From: Labrys sp. KNU-23
Lineage (GTDB): Bacteria > Pseudomonadota > Alphaproteobacteria > Rhizobiales > Labraceae
Length of the DNA stretch: 64,000 nt
NCBI RefSeq assembly: GCF_008330945.1
Contig: NZ_CP043489.1
Span: 1,178,001-1,242,000 of the forward strand
Direction: 5' to 3'
Shown: positions 1-8,734 of the stretch, one piece after another
Layout: each line of letters starts with the position of its first letter
Numbering within the stretch: the stretch's first letter is position 1
Program-made: the position numbers and the translations under genes
Notes under the pieces: model-generated
Database searches by the model: none
What the model saw: only the letters and a program-made list of their open reading frames with translations
Told to the model about the DNA's origin: nothing

Positions 1-278
1 GCGGGCCCTATCTGCACAACGGCGCCGTACCCACGCTGAAGGACCTGCTCGCGCCGCCCGCCGAGCGTCCGGCGGCCTATCTGCGCGGCAGCGACGTGGT
101 CGATTCCGTCAATGGCGGCTTCATCTCGCCGCCCTGCGATCCCAAGGCCCCGCCGCCGGCGCCCGGCTTCTGCTTCGATACCACCCAGACCGGCAACAGC
201 AAGGACGGCCATCTCTACGGTACGGACCTGCCGGCATCGGCCAAATCGGACCTGCTTGCCTACCTGCTCACCTTCTGA
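1..278 (+). CDS. C-terminal fragment of a di-heme cytochrome c peroxidase-like protein
   Basis: Only the last 91 codons are in the window; the first complete codon is at position 3. The fragment has the C-terminal signature of periplasmic di-heme cytochrome c peroxidase or cytochrome c domain proteins: GPYLHNGAVPTL at its start and GHLYGTDLP followed by a short helix ending YLLTF at the stop. The heme-binding CXXCH motifs would lie upstream and cannot be checked. A small membrane protein starts 17 nt downstream on the same strand and is probably co-transcribed. Family is inferred from the tail alone, so the exact role (peroxidase or electron carrier) is open. Confidence 0.72.
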   Translation, partial: GPYLHNGAVPTLKDLLAPPAERPAAYLRGSDVVDSVNGGFISPPCDPKAPPPAPGFCFDTTQTGNSKDGHLYGTDLPASAKSDLLAYLLTF

Positions 279-294
279 CCGGGAGAACCCCGCC

Positions 295-720
295 ATGACC
301 GATCAGACTCTCACCCTCGGATGGACCATGGCACAGGCCGCCAGGGCCCTGCGCAGCTACCGGCTCGTCCTCGGCTTCAACATGGCCGTGCATGTGCTGA
401 TCGGGCTCGCCTGCATTTTCTGCCCCGGCTGGGTTTCGCAGATGGCCGGCCTGCCTGAGGCCGTTCCGGTGGGCTGGGAACGTGGCTGGGGCGCCACGCT
501 CCTGCTCGTCACCGCCTTGTATGTCCCCGGCTGGTACAGGCCGCTGATCGCCCGGACGCCCAATCTGATCGGTATCGGCGGCCGCCTGTGGATGGCGCTG
601 ATCTGGCTCGTCTGCGGCGGCGGCTTCCTGTGGTTCGCTCTGTTCGACGGCTTTTTCGCCGTGGTGCTCGCCTTGCTCTACCGGCGCCTGCTGACGAACC
701 AGCTGATGACGCATCCCTGA
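295..720 (+). CDS. small integral membrane protein, function unknown
   Basis: The protein has 141 residues with about four hydrophobic segments (roughly 24-44, 66-84, 94-114 and 114-132), so it should sit in the inner membrane. I do not recognise the family. The ATG at 295 is preceded by GGGAGA at 280-285, a good ribosome binding site. A longer open frame beginning at 112 overlaps the upstream cytochrome gene and is not used. The close spacing (16 nt) after the cytochrome c-type gene suggests an operon and possibly a role in anchoring or electron transfer for that protein; this is inference only. Confidence 0.7.
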   Translation: MTDQTLTLGWTMAQAARALRSYRLVLGFNMAVHVLIGLACIFCPGWVSQMAGLPEAVPVGWERGWGATLLLVTALYVPGWYRPLIARTPNLIGIGGRLWMALIWLVCGGGFLWFALFDGFFAVVLALLYRRLLTNQLMTHP

Positions 721-940
721 TGCTTGCGTCGGGCTCCGCAACGGCGCTCCCCTTTAAGTACAAGACGGCCATGGCCATATCAGGGGCGGGAATGCGGCCC
801 CGGCCCGCCATGCTCGGGATTGCTCCGCCGTAGCATTCTGCGACCAGACGGGGTCACCAGGACTCGCACGAGGCGGCGGAACCAGGAGCAGTGCAGGGAA
901 GCGTTTACGTTTCGACGTGCTCGGCTCCGGGAGTATTGTC

Positions 941-1798
941 ATGAACCCCATCACCCTGTTCGCCACGAGCGTTCTCGCCCTGGCCGGCGCCGGCTCGGCC
1001 TATCTTGGCCAATATTGGCTCGCCGGCCTCCTGTTTCTGCTCGCCCTCATCGTCGCGGCCTCCCTCAAGATGGCGAATACCTGGCAGAAATTCGTGGTGC
1101 TGCGCGCCGGCAATCTGCAGGGCGTCTACGGCCCCGGCCTGTTCGCGATCATTCCGGTCATCGACAATGTCGTCGCCGTGATCGACGAGCGCATCCAGAC
1201 CACCGCCTTCAACGCCGAGCAGGCCCTGACCCGCGACACCGTGCCCGTCAATGTCGACGCCATCATCTTCTGGCACGTGCATGATGCCCAGAAGGCGGCG
1301 CTGGCGATCACCCATTACCGCGAGGCAATCGACCGCGTGGCCCAGACCTCGCTGCGTGAAATGATCGGCGCTTCGATGCTGTCCTCCCTGCTGTCCGACC
1401 GCAAGGCAGCCGACGAGCGCCTGCGCGACGTCATCGGCAGCAAGACCGCCGAATGGGGCATCACCGTGATGTCGGTGGAGATCCGCGACGTCGCGATCCC
1501 CGTGGCCTTGCAGGACGCGATGTCGCGCCAGGCCCAGGCCGAGCGGGAAAGGGAGGCTCGCGTCATTCTCGGCTCGGCGGAAGCCGAAGTCGCCAGCAAA
1601 TTCGTGGAGGCGGCCGAAACCTATGCCAGCCATCCGACCGCCCTGCAGCTCAGGGCCATGAACATCATTTACGAGACGACCAAGGAACGGGGTGCGACCA
1701 TCCTGATCCCGACCACCATGGTGGACAGCCTCAATCCCGCCTCGTCCCTGGTGCTGGCGAACCAGGGCTCGCCGAACCCGCTGAAGAGCGCGGCTTGA
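941..1798 (+). CDS. slipin / SPFH (band 7) domain membrane protein
   Basis: The 285-residue protein has two N-terminal hydrophobic stretches (about 4-22 and 25-44) followed by an SPFH/band 7 domain (about 50-230). Typical slipin features are GPGLFAIIPVID, VDAIIFWHV and an acidic-basic helix rich in QAQAERE near 195. Such proteins form oligomers on membranes and organise microdomains. The ATG at 941 has CTCCGGGAG just upstream and is preferred over a GTG at 917. Slipins often pair with an NfeD protein; none is adjacent here. The gene appears to stand alone, and the next genes are on the other strand. Confidence 0.9.
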   Translation: MNPITLFATSVLALAGAGSAYLGQYWLAGLLFLLALIVAASLKMANTWQKFVVLRAGNLQGVYGPGLFAIIPVIDNVVAVIDERIQTTAFNAEQALTRDTVPVNVDAIIFWHVHDAQKAALAITHYREAIDRVAQTSLREMIGASMLSSLLSDRKAADERLRDVIGSKTAEWGITVMSVEIRDVAIPVALQDAMSRQAQAEREREARVILGSAEAEVASKFVEAAETYASHPTALQLRAMNIIYETTKERGATILIPTTMVDSLNPASSLVLANQGSPNPLKSAA

Positions 1799-1809
1799 AC
1801 GGACCGTGA

Positions 1810-2142
1810 TCAGGCGGCGGCAGATTCGCCGCCTTTCGGTCCCCAGAAAATCACCCAGGTTTCAAAGTCTTCGCTGAAGCTCTCGAAGCGATGCTCGAGG
1901 CCGGCCTCGACGAAGATCACGTCTCCGGGCGCGAACGACCGCAACTCTCCCGCCTTCGAGAAAGTGCCGCTGCCGGCAATCACAATATAGAGTTCGTCCT
2001 GCGCATGCGGCATCTGCAGGTCACGGCCGACAGGCTTGTAGAGCTCCACGGTCATCGTGCCATGCGCCATGCCGGTGAAGAACGGCTTGCCGTCGGCGCC
2101 GAGATTGTCGCGGAAATAGGACAGCGGCTTGAGCCAGTCCAT
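1810..2142 (-). CDS. cupin domain protein
   Basis: A 110-residue single-domain cupin. The conserved barrel motifs are visible: MPHAQDELYIVIAGSGTF (motif 1, about residues 44-61) and GDVIFVEAGLEHRFESF (motif 2, about 72-88), which supply histidine and glutamate side chains for a metal. The substrate is unknown. The gene starts 4 nt after the stop of the LysR gene at 2147-3025 and must be translated from the same transcript, so it is probably part of a LysR-cupin operon rather than the classic divergent arrangement. Confidence 0.85.
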   Translation of the reverse strand: MDWLKPLSYFRDNLGADGKPFFTGMAHGTMTVELYKPVGRDLQMPHAQDELYIVIAGSGTFSKAGELRSFAPGDVIFVEAGLEHRFESFSEDFETWVIFWGPKGGESAAA

Positions 2143-2146
2143 CGCC

Positions 2147-3025
2147 CTATTCCGCCGCTTCGTTCTGGGCCAGATTGTCGAGGCTCTGGATGATCAGGCT
2201 TGCGAGCGCATCGGTCAGCGACGTCTGCTCGCGCCAATTGCGCACCAGGCCGATCTTGCAGGACGGCAGCGGCGGGAAGCCGTCGGTGGGACCGAGGACG
2301 CGCATGCCCGGCTTCAGCGCGCTTTCGGGAAGCACGGAGACCGCCAGGCCGGCAAGCACCATGGCGCCGACAGCGGTGGAGTTCCAGCTCGAATAGAGCA
2401 CGCGATAGCTGCGATTGATGGTTTCGAGCTTTTCCTGCGCTGCCTGCCGCCAGCCGCAGCTCGGACGGCCCAGCGCAAGCGGCAGCGGCGTCTCTGTATG
2501 GGCCTGATGCCGGCTCGACGTCACCCAGAGCAGGCGTTCATGCCGCACGAATTCGGCCGCTCCCTTGTGCTCGACATGGGTGATGATGGCGAGGTCGAGA
2601 TCATTGGCATTGATGCGATCGATCAGCATCGGCGTCGGTTCGCAGACGATCGTCACCTCGACCCGGGGATTGGCCTGCGAGAACCGCGCCATGATCTCCG
2701 GCAGATAGCGATCGGCATAATCGTCAGGAATGCCGATGCGGACGCGTCCGGTCAGTTCGTTCTGGGAGAAGGCGCAGACCGCGTCCATGTTGAGCTTGAC
2801 GATGCGCCGCGCATAATCGAGCAGCTTGTCGCCGTCTTCCGTCAGCCTGGAGGCTCGCCCGTCGCGCTCGAAGATCGGCTTGCCGATGCGCTCTTCCAGC
2901 CTCTTCATCTGCATGGAGACGGCCGATTGCGTCTTGAACACGATGTCGGCGGCGCGGGTGAAGCTGCCTGTCTCGGCAATGGCGATGAAGGTCCTGAGCT
3001 GGTCGATATCCAACAACACTGCCAT
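2147..3025 (-). CDS. LysR-family transcriptional regulator
   Basis: The 292-residue protein has the standard LysR layout: a winged helix-turn-helix at about 3-62 (DIDQLRTFIAIAETGSF, then FKTQSAVSMQMKRLEE) and a substrate-binding domain at about 90-290. The ATG at 3025 has GAGG eight bases upstream; the in-frame TTG at 3031 has none. The cupin gene follows after 4 nt on the same strand. The opposite gene (DUF1127, from 3230) diverges across a 204-nt gap and could be a target. The effector is not predictable from sequence. Confidence 0.9.
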   Translation of the reverse strand: MAVLLDIDQLRTFIAIAETGSFTRAADIVFKTQSAVSMQMKRLEERIGKPIFERDGRASRLTEDGDKLLDYARRIVKLNMDAVCAFSQNELTGRVRIGIPDDYADRYLPEIMARFSQANPRVEVTIVCEPTPMLIDRINANDLDLAIITHVEHKGAAEFVRHERLLWVTSSRHQAHTETPLPLALGRPSCGWRQAAQEKLETINRSYRVLYSSWNSTAVGAMVLAGLAVSVLPESALKPGMRVLGPTDGFPPLPSCKIGLVRNWREQTSLTDALASLIIQSLDNLAQNEAAE

Positions 3026-3229
3026 GGCCAACCTCGCCTCGCTCTTGCCTGAGGTGCGTGCCTCGATGCGCCATCAAGCAGTACGATAACAATCGCTTAT
3101 GCTGAACATTAGAAACATTCGTTGGATTGATCAATGGCAATGTTTCATAGTGTTACCGTTCAGTATTGGTGATGAATGGAGCGTTCCATCCGGGAGCGCA
3201 GCATCACCGGCCGCCCGATGGAGAATCCG

Positions 3230-3538
3230 ATGAACAGCATTGTCGTCAACAGCCAGTCTTCCTCTCTCGTCTCGACCCTCGTCGAGATGGCGCGCGCTGT
3301 GTTCGGCAAGGTAGCCGGTCTCGCAGTCGCACTTCACAATCGCCGGGAAATCAACCAGTTGGCCACTGCGGATGCGGCGATGTTGCGCGATCTCGGCCTG
3401 ACGCCGACGGATGTCGAAGGCGCCCTGTCGCAGCCGCTCTGGCGCGACCCGTCAGCCCAGCTCGTCGCGGCGCAGACGGATTGGCGCAGCTCGATCAAAG
3501 CCGCCAAACATGACAATTTCATCGGTCTGCATGCCTGA
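3230..3538 (+). CDS. DUF1127 family protein (YjiS-like)
   Basis: The protein has 102 residues. The DUF1127 core lies at about 36-78, with NRREINQLATADAAMLRDLG and the LTPTDVEGALSQPLWRD tail typical of alphaproteobacterial members. DUF1127 proteins are small, basic and often post-transcriptional or stress regulators; some have been linked to carbon and phosphate metabolism. Three in-frame ATGs are possible (3176, 3218, 3230); 3230 has GGAG six bases upstream and is chosen. A strong rho-independent terminator follows at 3610-3637. Confidence 0.82.
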   Translation: MNSIVVNSQSSSLVSTLVEMARAVFGKVAGLAVALHNRREINQLATADAAMLRDLGLTPTDVEGALSQPLWRDPSAQLVAAQTDWRSSIKAAKHDNFIGLHA

Positions 3539-3609
3539 TGCCAGACCGGCACGACTTCTGGCCGCTTCCCCTGCGGCAGAACGCCCCGGAAGCGTGACTT
3601 CCGCACCTC

Positions 3610-3637
3610 AGCCCGCTTCGCCTGAAGCGGGCTTTTT
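3610..3637 (+). terminator. rho-independent terminator after the DUF1127 gene
   Basis: A perfect 10-bp stem (AGCCCGCTTC with GAAGCGGGCT) closes a 4-nt loop and runs into five T residues. It lies 71 nt after the DUF1127 stop and just before the converging DUF937 gene end at 3651. Confidence 0.88.
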
Positions 3638-3650
3638 CATGTCACGTCCG

Positions 3651-4340
3651 CTACTTCTTGCCGAACCAGGTTTCGAGCAGCGACTGCATCGCCTCGGCCT
3701 GTACCTTCTGGATCTGGCTGCCCGCTTCGAGCATCTGATCCATCACCGCCGCCGCGTCGTTCTTGGGAGCGGGTGCCGACATCGGCGCCAGGAACGGCGC
3801 CCACAAGGCCGACAGGGCGCTGTTGTCGAACCAGGGAGCCGGCTTGGCCTGGGGCGGCTGGAAGGCCCGCATCATGGTATCGAACATCTCCCCCAGCGGA
3901 TGGCTGGGTGCTGGCGGCACGGCCGCACGCGCCAGGCCGCTGACCAGGATGGAGGCCAGGGAAGGCAGCATGGCGGCGATCACCGGGGCGGCGACGCCGC
4001 TCTGCAATGCAGCAAGCTGGGATAGCGCCTTACTCATCTCGGGCGTACCGAACAGGGCGGCCATCACGCGCTGGCCCTGCTGGGTGGCTTGCTGGGTAAA
4101 GGCCAGCGCCGCGTCCTGGAAGCTGTCGACCTGCGGTACGCCCGACAGGCCGAAGAAATCCGGCGGTTCGGACGCCGTCTTCGCCCTCTCCACCTCTCGT
4201 TTCAAGCCGAGCGAAAAAGCCGGCATCAGCGCCTCGGCGGCGGCCAGGGCCTGCTTCTGGCTGAGCTCGAAATGGCGGGCCAGATTGTCGATCGCCTGCC
4301 CGTTCTGCGCGGTGTTCAATAGATCGAAGAGTGTGTTCAT
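3651..4340 (-). CDS. DUF937 domain protein
   Basis: The protein has 229 residues. The N-terminal 55 residues match the DUF937 pattern (MNTLFDLLNTAQNG, then LARHFELSQKQ, then ALMPAFSLGLKR); DUF937 members include the YidB-like proteins of unknown role. The rest is rich in Ala and Pro and ends in a helix with WFGKK. No signal peptide or membrane helix is seen. The ATG at 4340 has GGGAAG upstream; the longer frame to 4436 overlaps the MATE gene end and is unlikely. The MATE gene lies 31 nt upstream on the same strand. Confidence 0.78.
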   Translation of the reverse strand: MNTLFDLLNTAQNGQAIDNLARHFELSQKQALAAAEALMPAFSLGLKREVERAKTASEPPDFFGLSGVPQVDSFQDAALAFTQQATQQGQRVMAALFGTPEMSKALSQLAALQSGVAAPVIAAMLPSLASILVSGLARAAVPPAPSHPLGEMFDTMMRAFQPPQAKPAPWFDNSALSALWAPFLAPMSAPAPKNDAAAVMDQMLEAGSQIQKVQAEAMQSLLETWFGKK

Positions 4341-4371
4341 GCCGCTTCCCATTCCGCCGCCATCGTGGTCC

Positions 4372-5775
4372 TCAGGCTTGTCCGGGCACCTTGAGCCACC
4401 GCAGCGAGCGATAGGCCCACCATACACCAAACACACCGAAGATCACCGCGCCAAGCCCCTGCCCGGCCAACGCCCCTTCCGCTCCCCAATATTTTGCGCC
4501 GACCATGGCAAAGGGAATGGTGCCGAGCGTCGCCTTGCCCCAGTTGGACAAGGTCGCGGCGATAGGAAAACCGAGATTGTTGAAGGAAGCGTTGGCAACG
4601 AAGAGCAGCCCGTGAAAAACCCATGATCCCGCTGCGAACAGGCAGAAAAAAGCGATGAGCTGCGCGGCCTGCGGATCGACGATGTTGAACAGGCGGATCA
4701 CCAATTGGTGGGCAGCGGCCAGCACCCCCCACACGATCAGCGCATAGATCGTGGTGAAAATGAAGGCATCGGTCAGGGCACGGCGCACACGGTCGAGCCG
4801 CCCGGCACCATAATTCTGCCCGAGAATCGGCCCGACAACCCCGGAAAGCGAGAAGATGCCCCCGAAGCAGAAGGCAATCAGGCGCCCCATCACGGCGTTA
4901 CCGGCCACAGCGCCATCGCCAAACGGGGCAAGCACGGCCGTCATGTAGCCATTCGCCACGGGGGTCGCCAGGTTGGCGAGCATGGCCGGGCCGGCGATTG
5001 CCATGATCGGCCGGGTGTCGGCGAACGCCTGGCGCAATGACAACCGTCCCACCAGATCGTGGATGCGGGATGCACCATGCCAACCCACCAGAACGGTGAC
5101 CAGCCGCGAGATCACGATCACGATCGCAGCCCCCTCGACGCCGAGGCCGAGCCAGAGGATGAAGATCGGATCGAGGATCGCTGCGGCGATCGCCCCCGAC
5201 AAGGTGACATACATCGCCCGCTTGGCATCGCCGACCGCGCGCAGCACGCCGGATAGCGCCATGCCGCTGCCCATGAGGACACCGCTCGGCACGCTGATCT
5301 GCAGAAAGATGGAGCCAAGCTCCAGCGTGCGGCCGGTTGCTCCCAGCTGCGCAAGCAACCAGGGAATCAGGGGAAAGGCGACCACCGCCACGCCGGCGTT
5401 GATCAGGATCATCCAGACCAGGATAGAGGCACCATAGCGCCGCGCGAGCTCCCGGTCGCGCGCCCCCAGCGCCCGCGAACACAGGGCGCCGGCAGAGATC
5501 ATCACGCCGATGCAGATCGACGTCGCCAGGAAGAGCACGGCCGCACCATAGCCTACCGCGGCCGTCGCGACGGTATCGCCCAGATGCGCGATGTACCAAA
5601 GATTGATCAGATCGACGGCGAAGACGGACATCAGCCCGATGGAGCCGGTCGAGGTCATCACCACCACATGGCGCATGATCGATCCGGTCACGAACTTCGC
5701 CGTCGGCGACAGGGAGGCCGGCTGCGCCGGCGCCTCGGCGGGCGGGGCGGCGTCGTCAGCTTGGGGATGGCGCAT
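4372..5775 (-). CDS. MATE family multidrug / small-molecule exporter
   Basis: The 467-residue protein has a Pro/Ala-rich cytoplasmic start and about 12 transmembrane segments in two related halves, as in MATE (NorM/DinF-like) cation- or proton-coupled exporters. Family signatures include IGLMSVFAVDLINLWYIAHL near residue 50, a QISVPSGVLMGSG stretch at the half-way point, and GPILGQNYGAGR, which matches the MATE consensus. The start at 5775 gives the usual family length; the open frame extends to 6099 but crosses the divergent aidB promoter region. Substrate unknown. Confidence 0.88.
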   Translation of the reverse strand: MRHPQADDAAPPAEAPAQPASLSPTAKFVTGSIMRHVVVMTSTGSIGLMSVFAVDLINLWYIAHLGDTVATAAVGYGAAVLFLATSICIGVMISAGALCSRALGARDRELARRYGASILVWMILINAGVAVVAFPLIPWLLAQLGATGRTLELGSIFLQISVPSGVLMGSGMALSGVLRAVGDAKRAMYVTLSGAIAAAILDPIFILWLGLGVEGAAIVIVISRLVTVLVGWHGASRIHDLVGRLSLRQAFADTRPIMAIAGPAMLANLATPVANGYMTAVLAPFGDGAVAGNAVMGRLIAFCFGGIFSLSGVVGPILGQNYGAGRLDRVRRALTDAFIFTTIYALIVWGVLAAAHQLVIRLFNIVDPQAAQLIAFFCLFAAGSWVFHGLLFVANASFNNLGFPIAATLSNWGKATLGTIPFAMVGAKYWGAEGALAGQGLGAVIFGVFGVWWAYRSLRWLKVPGQA

Positions 5776-6097
5776 TTTCAGTCCAATTCGAACGGACAGG
5801 CTGTCCGCGGCGGCTCGCGGCGACGGGTCGGATCCTGGCCTTTGCCCATGACCGGGCGGTCGGGGCCCCGATATAGGCCGATATCCCACCGCGGGGAACC
5901 CCAATCCTCTCTCTCCTTCTCTCGCCCCTCGCCACAAGCGGCCCGACGCAGTAGCCTGCCCTGAAGCAGGATATGGATGGTTGGATACCCGTCCCGACCG
6001 TCCCCATCCTGCGGGACTCCAAACCCTTGCCGGATTCGCCCGCTTCACGCCGTCATGGCCGAAGCTGGCAAGTTCCGCCTGGCTGGGAAGCCACGCC
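5776..6097. other. 322-nt divergent intergenic region (MATE / aidB)
   Basis: This gap must hold promoters for both the MATE gene (minus) and aidB (plus). I see no convincing palindrome, terminator or RNA gene. GGGAAG at 6085-6090 is the aidB ribosome binding site. Confidence 0.5.
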
Positions 6098-7738
6098 ATG
6101 ATTGCTCTAGAACCGATCGCCGACCTGTCGACCCATCAGGTGACCAACCAGGTCCCGCCTCTGCTCGACTACAATCTGTTCGACAGCGATCCCGGCTTGC
6201 AGGCCGCCCTGGAGCGCGAAGGCGCCGGCTGGGCCCGGGGCGCGGCAAGCGCCTTCGGCGCATCGGTCGGCAGCGCCGAAGCGATCGCGCTCGGCGAGGC
6301 GGCCGGCCGGCATACGCCCGAGTTGCACAGCTTCGACCGCTTCGGCCAGCGCATCGACCATGTCGAGTTTCATCCGGCCTATCATGCGCTGATGGCGCGC
6401 GGGCTGGAGGCCGGCATCCACTCGTTACCCGCCTCCGGGCAGGCTGGAGGCTTCGTCGCCCATGCCGCTCTCGAATATATGCTGACGCAGGTCGAGCCCG
6501 GCGTGTGCTGCCCGATCACCATGACCGGCGCCAGTCTGGCCGTGTTGCGCCAGGCGCCGGCTCTCTTCGCGCAATGGGCCCCGCTCATCCTGGCGAACGC
6601 CTATGACGGATCGGCCCGGCCAGCAGCCGACAAGACAGCGGCGACCATCGGCATGGCGATGACGGAAAAGCAGGGCGGCTCCGATGTCCGGGCCAACACC
6701 ACCGGCGCCAGGCCCCTCGGCGAAGACCTCTACGAACTCACCGGGCACAAATGGTTCTGTTCGGCCCCGATGTCGGACGGCTTCCTTACACTGGCGCAGG
6801 CGCCCGGTGGACTCAGTTGTTTTTTCGTGCCGCGCTGGCGGCCGGACGGCACCCGCAATCCTATCTTCATCCAGCGCCTCAAGGACAAGCTCGGCAACCG
6901 CTCCAACGCCTCGGCCGAGATCGACTATGCCGGGGCCCTGGCCTGGCGCATCGGCGAGGAGGGTCGCGGTGTCGCCACCATCATGGCCATGGTCAACCAG
7001 ACCCGCCTCGACGCCGCCGTGGTCTGCGCCGGCATGATGCGCCAATGCGCGGTCCAGGCCGTGCATCACGCCGCCCATCGCCGAGCCTTCGGCAAACTCC
7101 TGATCGAGCAGCCCTTGATGCAACCCGTCCTCGCCGATCTTGTGGTCGAGGCGGAAGCGGCCACCATGCTGGTCATGCGAGTCGCCCGCGCCTTCGACGG
7201 GAATACGCCGGAAGAGAGGGCGTTCGCCCGCATCAGCGCCGCCATTGCCAAGTTCTGGGTGACCAAGCGCCTGCCCAATCTGAGCTACGAAGCGCTGGAA
7301 TGTCTCGGGGGCAACGGCTTTGTCGAGGAAGGTCCGCTCGCCCGCTTCTATCGCGAGGCCCCGGTCAACGCGATCTGGGAGGGCTCCGGCAACGTCAACG
7401 CGCTCGACGTATTGCGCGCGCTCGGTCGCGAGCCCGCGACCGTCGAGGCCCTGCGCGTCGAACTGGAGGCGGCGCGGGGATTGGATCGACGCTACGACGC
7501 CTTCGTCGCGACGCTCGAGGCGGGAATGCGCGCGGGAGGCATGCAGGAAGCCCTGGCCCGCCGCCTGGTCGAGGACCTGGCCCTGGCGCTGGAGGCATCT
7601 CTGCTGCTCCGCCACGGCCCCCCATCGGTGGCTGAGGCTTTCGTGGCGGGCCGTCTCAACGGTGGCATGCGTGGCTGCTACGGAGCCCTGCCCGCCGACT
7701 TGAGCCTGCAGCCGATTCTGGACCGGGCGAGGATCTGA
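6098..7738 (+). CDS. aidB: AidB-type acyl-CoA dehydrogenase-fold flavoprotein
   Basis: The 546-residue protein matches E. coli AidB in length and in many conserved stretches: THQVTNQVPPL at the start, CPITMT, GMAMTEKQGGSDVRANTT (FAD-binding loop), GHKWFCSAP, LSCFFVPR, RLKDKLGNRSNAS and NSIWEGSGN-like NAIWEGSGN near the C-terminus. AidB binds FAD and DNA and protects DNA from alkylation in E. coli; true dehydrogenase activity is low. ATG at 6098 has GGGAAG upstream. No ada or alkB gene is nearby, so regulation by the Ada response cannot be shown. Confidence 0.92.
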   Translation: MIALEPIADLSTHQVTNQVPPLLDYNLFDSDPGLQAALEREGAGWARGAASAFGASVGSAEAIALGEAAGRHTPELHSFDRFGQRIDHVEFHPAYHALMARGLEAGIHSLPASGQAGGFVAHAALEYMLTQVEPGVCCPITMTGASLAVLRQAPALFAQWAPLILANAYDGSARPAADKTAATIGMAMTEKQGGSDVRANTTGARPLGEDLYELTGHKWFCSAPMSDGFLTLAQAPGGLSCFFVPRWRPDGTRNPIFIQRLKDKLGNRSNASAEIDYAGALAWRIGEEGRGVATIMAMVNQTRLDAAVVCAGMMRQCAVQAVHHAAHRRAFGKLLIEQPLMQPVLADLVVEAEAATMLVMRVARAFDGNTPEERAFARISAAIAKFWVTKRLPNLSYEALECLGGNGFVEEGPLARFYREAPVNAIWEGSGNVNALDVLRALGREPATVEALRVELEAARGLDRRYDAFVATLEAGMRAGGMQEALARRLVEDLALALEASLLLRHGPPSVAEAFVAGRLNGGMRGCYGALPADLSLQPILDRARI

Positions 7739-7837
7739 GTCATGCCGGGTATCCCCGCATTCTCGAAACTTGGTAAACGCCACGAACACCATGCACCGTG
7801 GCGGCCGGCCGGGATCGAGGGCCGGCGCCTTCCGACT

Positions 7838-8380
7838 TCACTTCAGCTTGTCGAAACCTTCGCCGAAGCCCTTCAGGGTCAGGGGAATGCCGATTCCCTC
7901 TTCCGGGGTCTGGAAGATGATGAAGGTGGCTTCCTTGCCGGTACGCAGCATGCCGATCTGGGAATCGTCGAGCACCACATCGGCCAGGCAGCCCGTCGGC
8001 AGGCAGCGCACGAACGCGGCACGGCCGACATCCTTACCGTCGATCTTCAGGCCGAGGCCGGAAGGCAGCAGCACGCCGAGCGGCGCGATCACCCGAAGCA
8101 GCCGGCTCTTCTGGTCGGCCGTGCGCAGTACCAGCACCGACAAGGCCACGTTCGGGCGATCGGAAGCGGTGACGGCCTGCACCAGGGCGCATTGCTCCTG
8201 CTGGGCGCCGGGCGGGGTATCGCAGCGCACCTGCCAATTGTCGTGCGTGGAGCGCAGCACGCCGAGCTGATCGGTCTGCTGCGCCGCGGCAGGGCCGCCG
8301 AGCGCAGCAGCTGCGAGCAGGCCTACGAGAGAGAGGCCAGCGGCGCGCCGCAGCATGGCCGCAAGAGCGTGGTCCAGCAT
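7838..8380 (-). CDS. invasion-associated locus B (IalB) family periplasmic protein
   Basis: The 180-residue precursor has a signal peptide (hydrophobic core about 10-30, ending GGPAAAQQ) and an IalB-like domain, with DNWQVRCDTPPGAQQEQCALVQ, a pair of cysteines in RCLPTGCLADV, and the usual C-terminal TFIIFQTPEEGIGIPLTLKGF. The family is common in Hyphomicrobiales; most members are outside pathogens and their function is not known. Start is ambiguous: ATG 8380 or ATG 8356, neither with a strong ribosome binding site. It converges on aidB. Confidence 0.88.
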   Translation of the reverse strand: MLDHALAAMLRRAAGLSLVGLLAAAALGGPAAAQQTDQLGVLRSTHDNWQVRCDTPPGAQQEQCALVQAVTASDRPNVALSVLVLRTADQKSRLLRVIAPLGVLLPSGLGLKIDGKDVGRAAFVRCLPTGCLADVVLDDSQIGMLRTGKEATFIIFQTPEEGIGIPLTLKGFGEGFDKLK

Positions 8381-8734
8381 ATGTGCCAACAAGTTACATC
8401 CTCGCCGAATCAGGGCCGGCCGGCCCGGTTTGGATTTCAGCCGCGACGGGTAGCAGACGGGTCCTGCCTGTCAAGCATGGCGCCGCGACGGCGTTCGACC
8501 CAGGTTGGCCGCACATCATGGCGCTTTCGCGCCCAATTGCCGCACAAACCGGGGCCGTCGAACCATTGCGATGCGCTGTGGATTATGGTTTTTGAGTGAC
8601 CGTGTGCTTTACATGAGTTCCAATCCGTGAAATCTGCGCGCCAGAGAGTTTTGCGCGATTGGCGCTCCCGACCGGTAACGAGCCAGATGCCGTATCGGCT
8701 GCGTCGTATCGGCGGGGAATTGGAGAGAAGGCGG
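8381..8734. other. 354-nt divergent intergenic region (ialB / cox operon)
   Basis: The region precedes both ialB (minus) and the cytochrome oxidase operon (plus). I could not recognise a clear sigma70-type promoter, operator or RNA. GGAGAG at 8722-8727 serves the coxB start. Confidence 0.45.

Noticed and set aside
112..720. Longer start for the small membrane protein
   Set aside because: Codons before 295 overlap the cytochrome gene in another frame and have no ribosome site; 295 has one.
3026..3229. tRNA or small RNA in the LysR/DUF1127 gap
   Set aside because: No cloverleaf or stable hairpin; only AT-rich promoter-like sequence.
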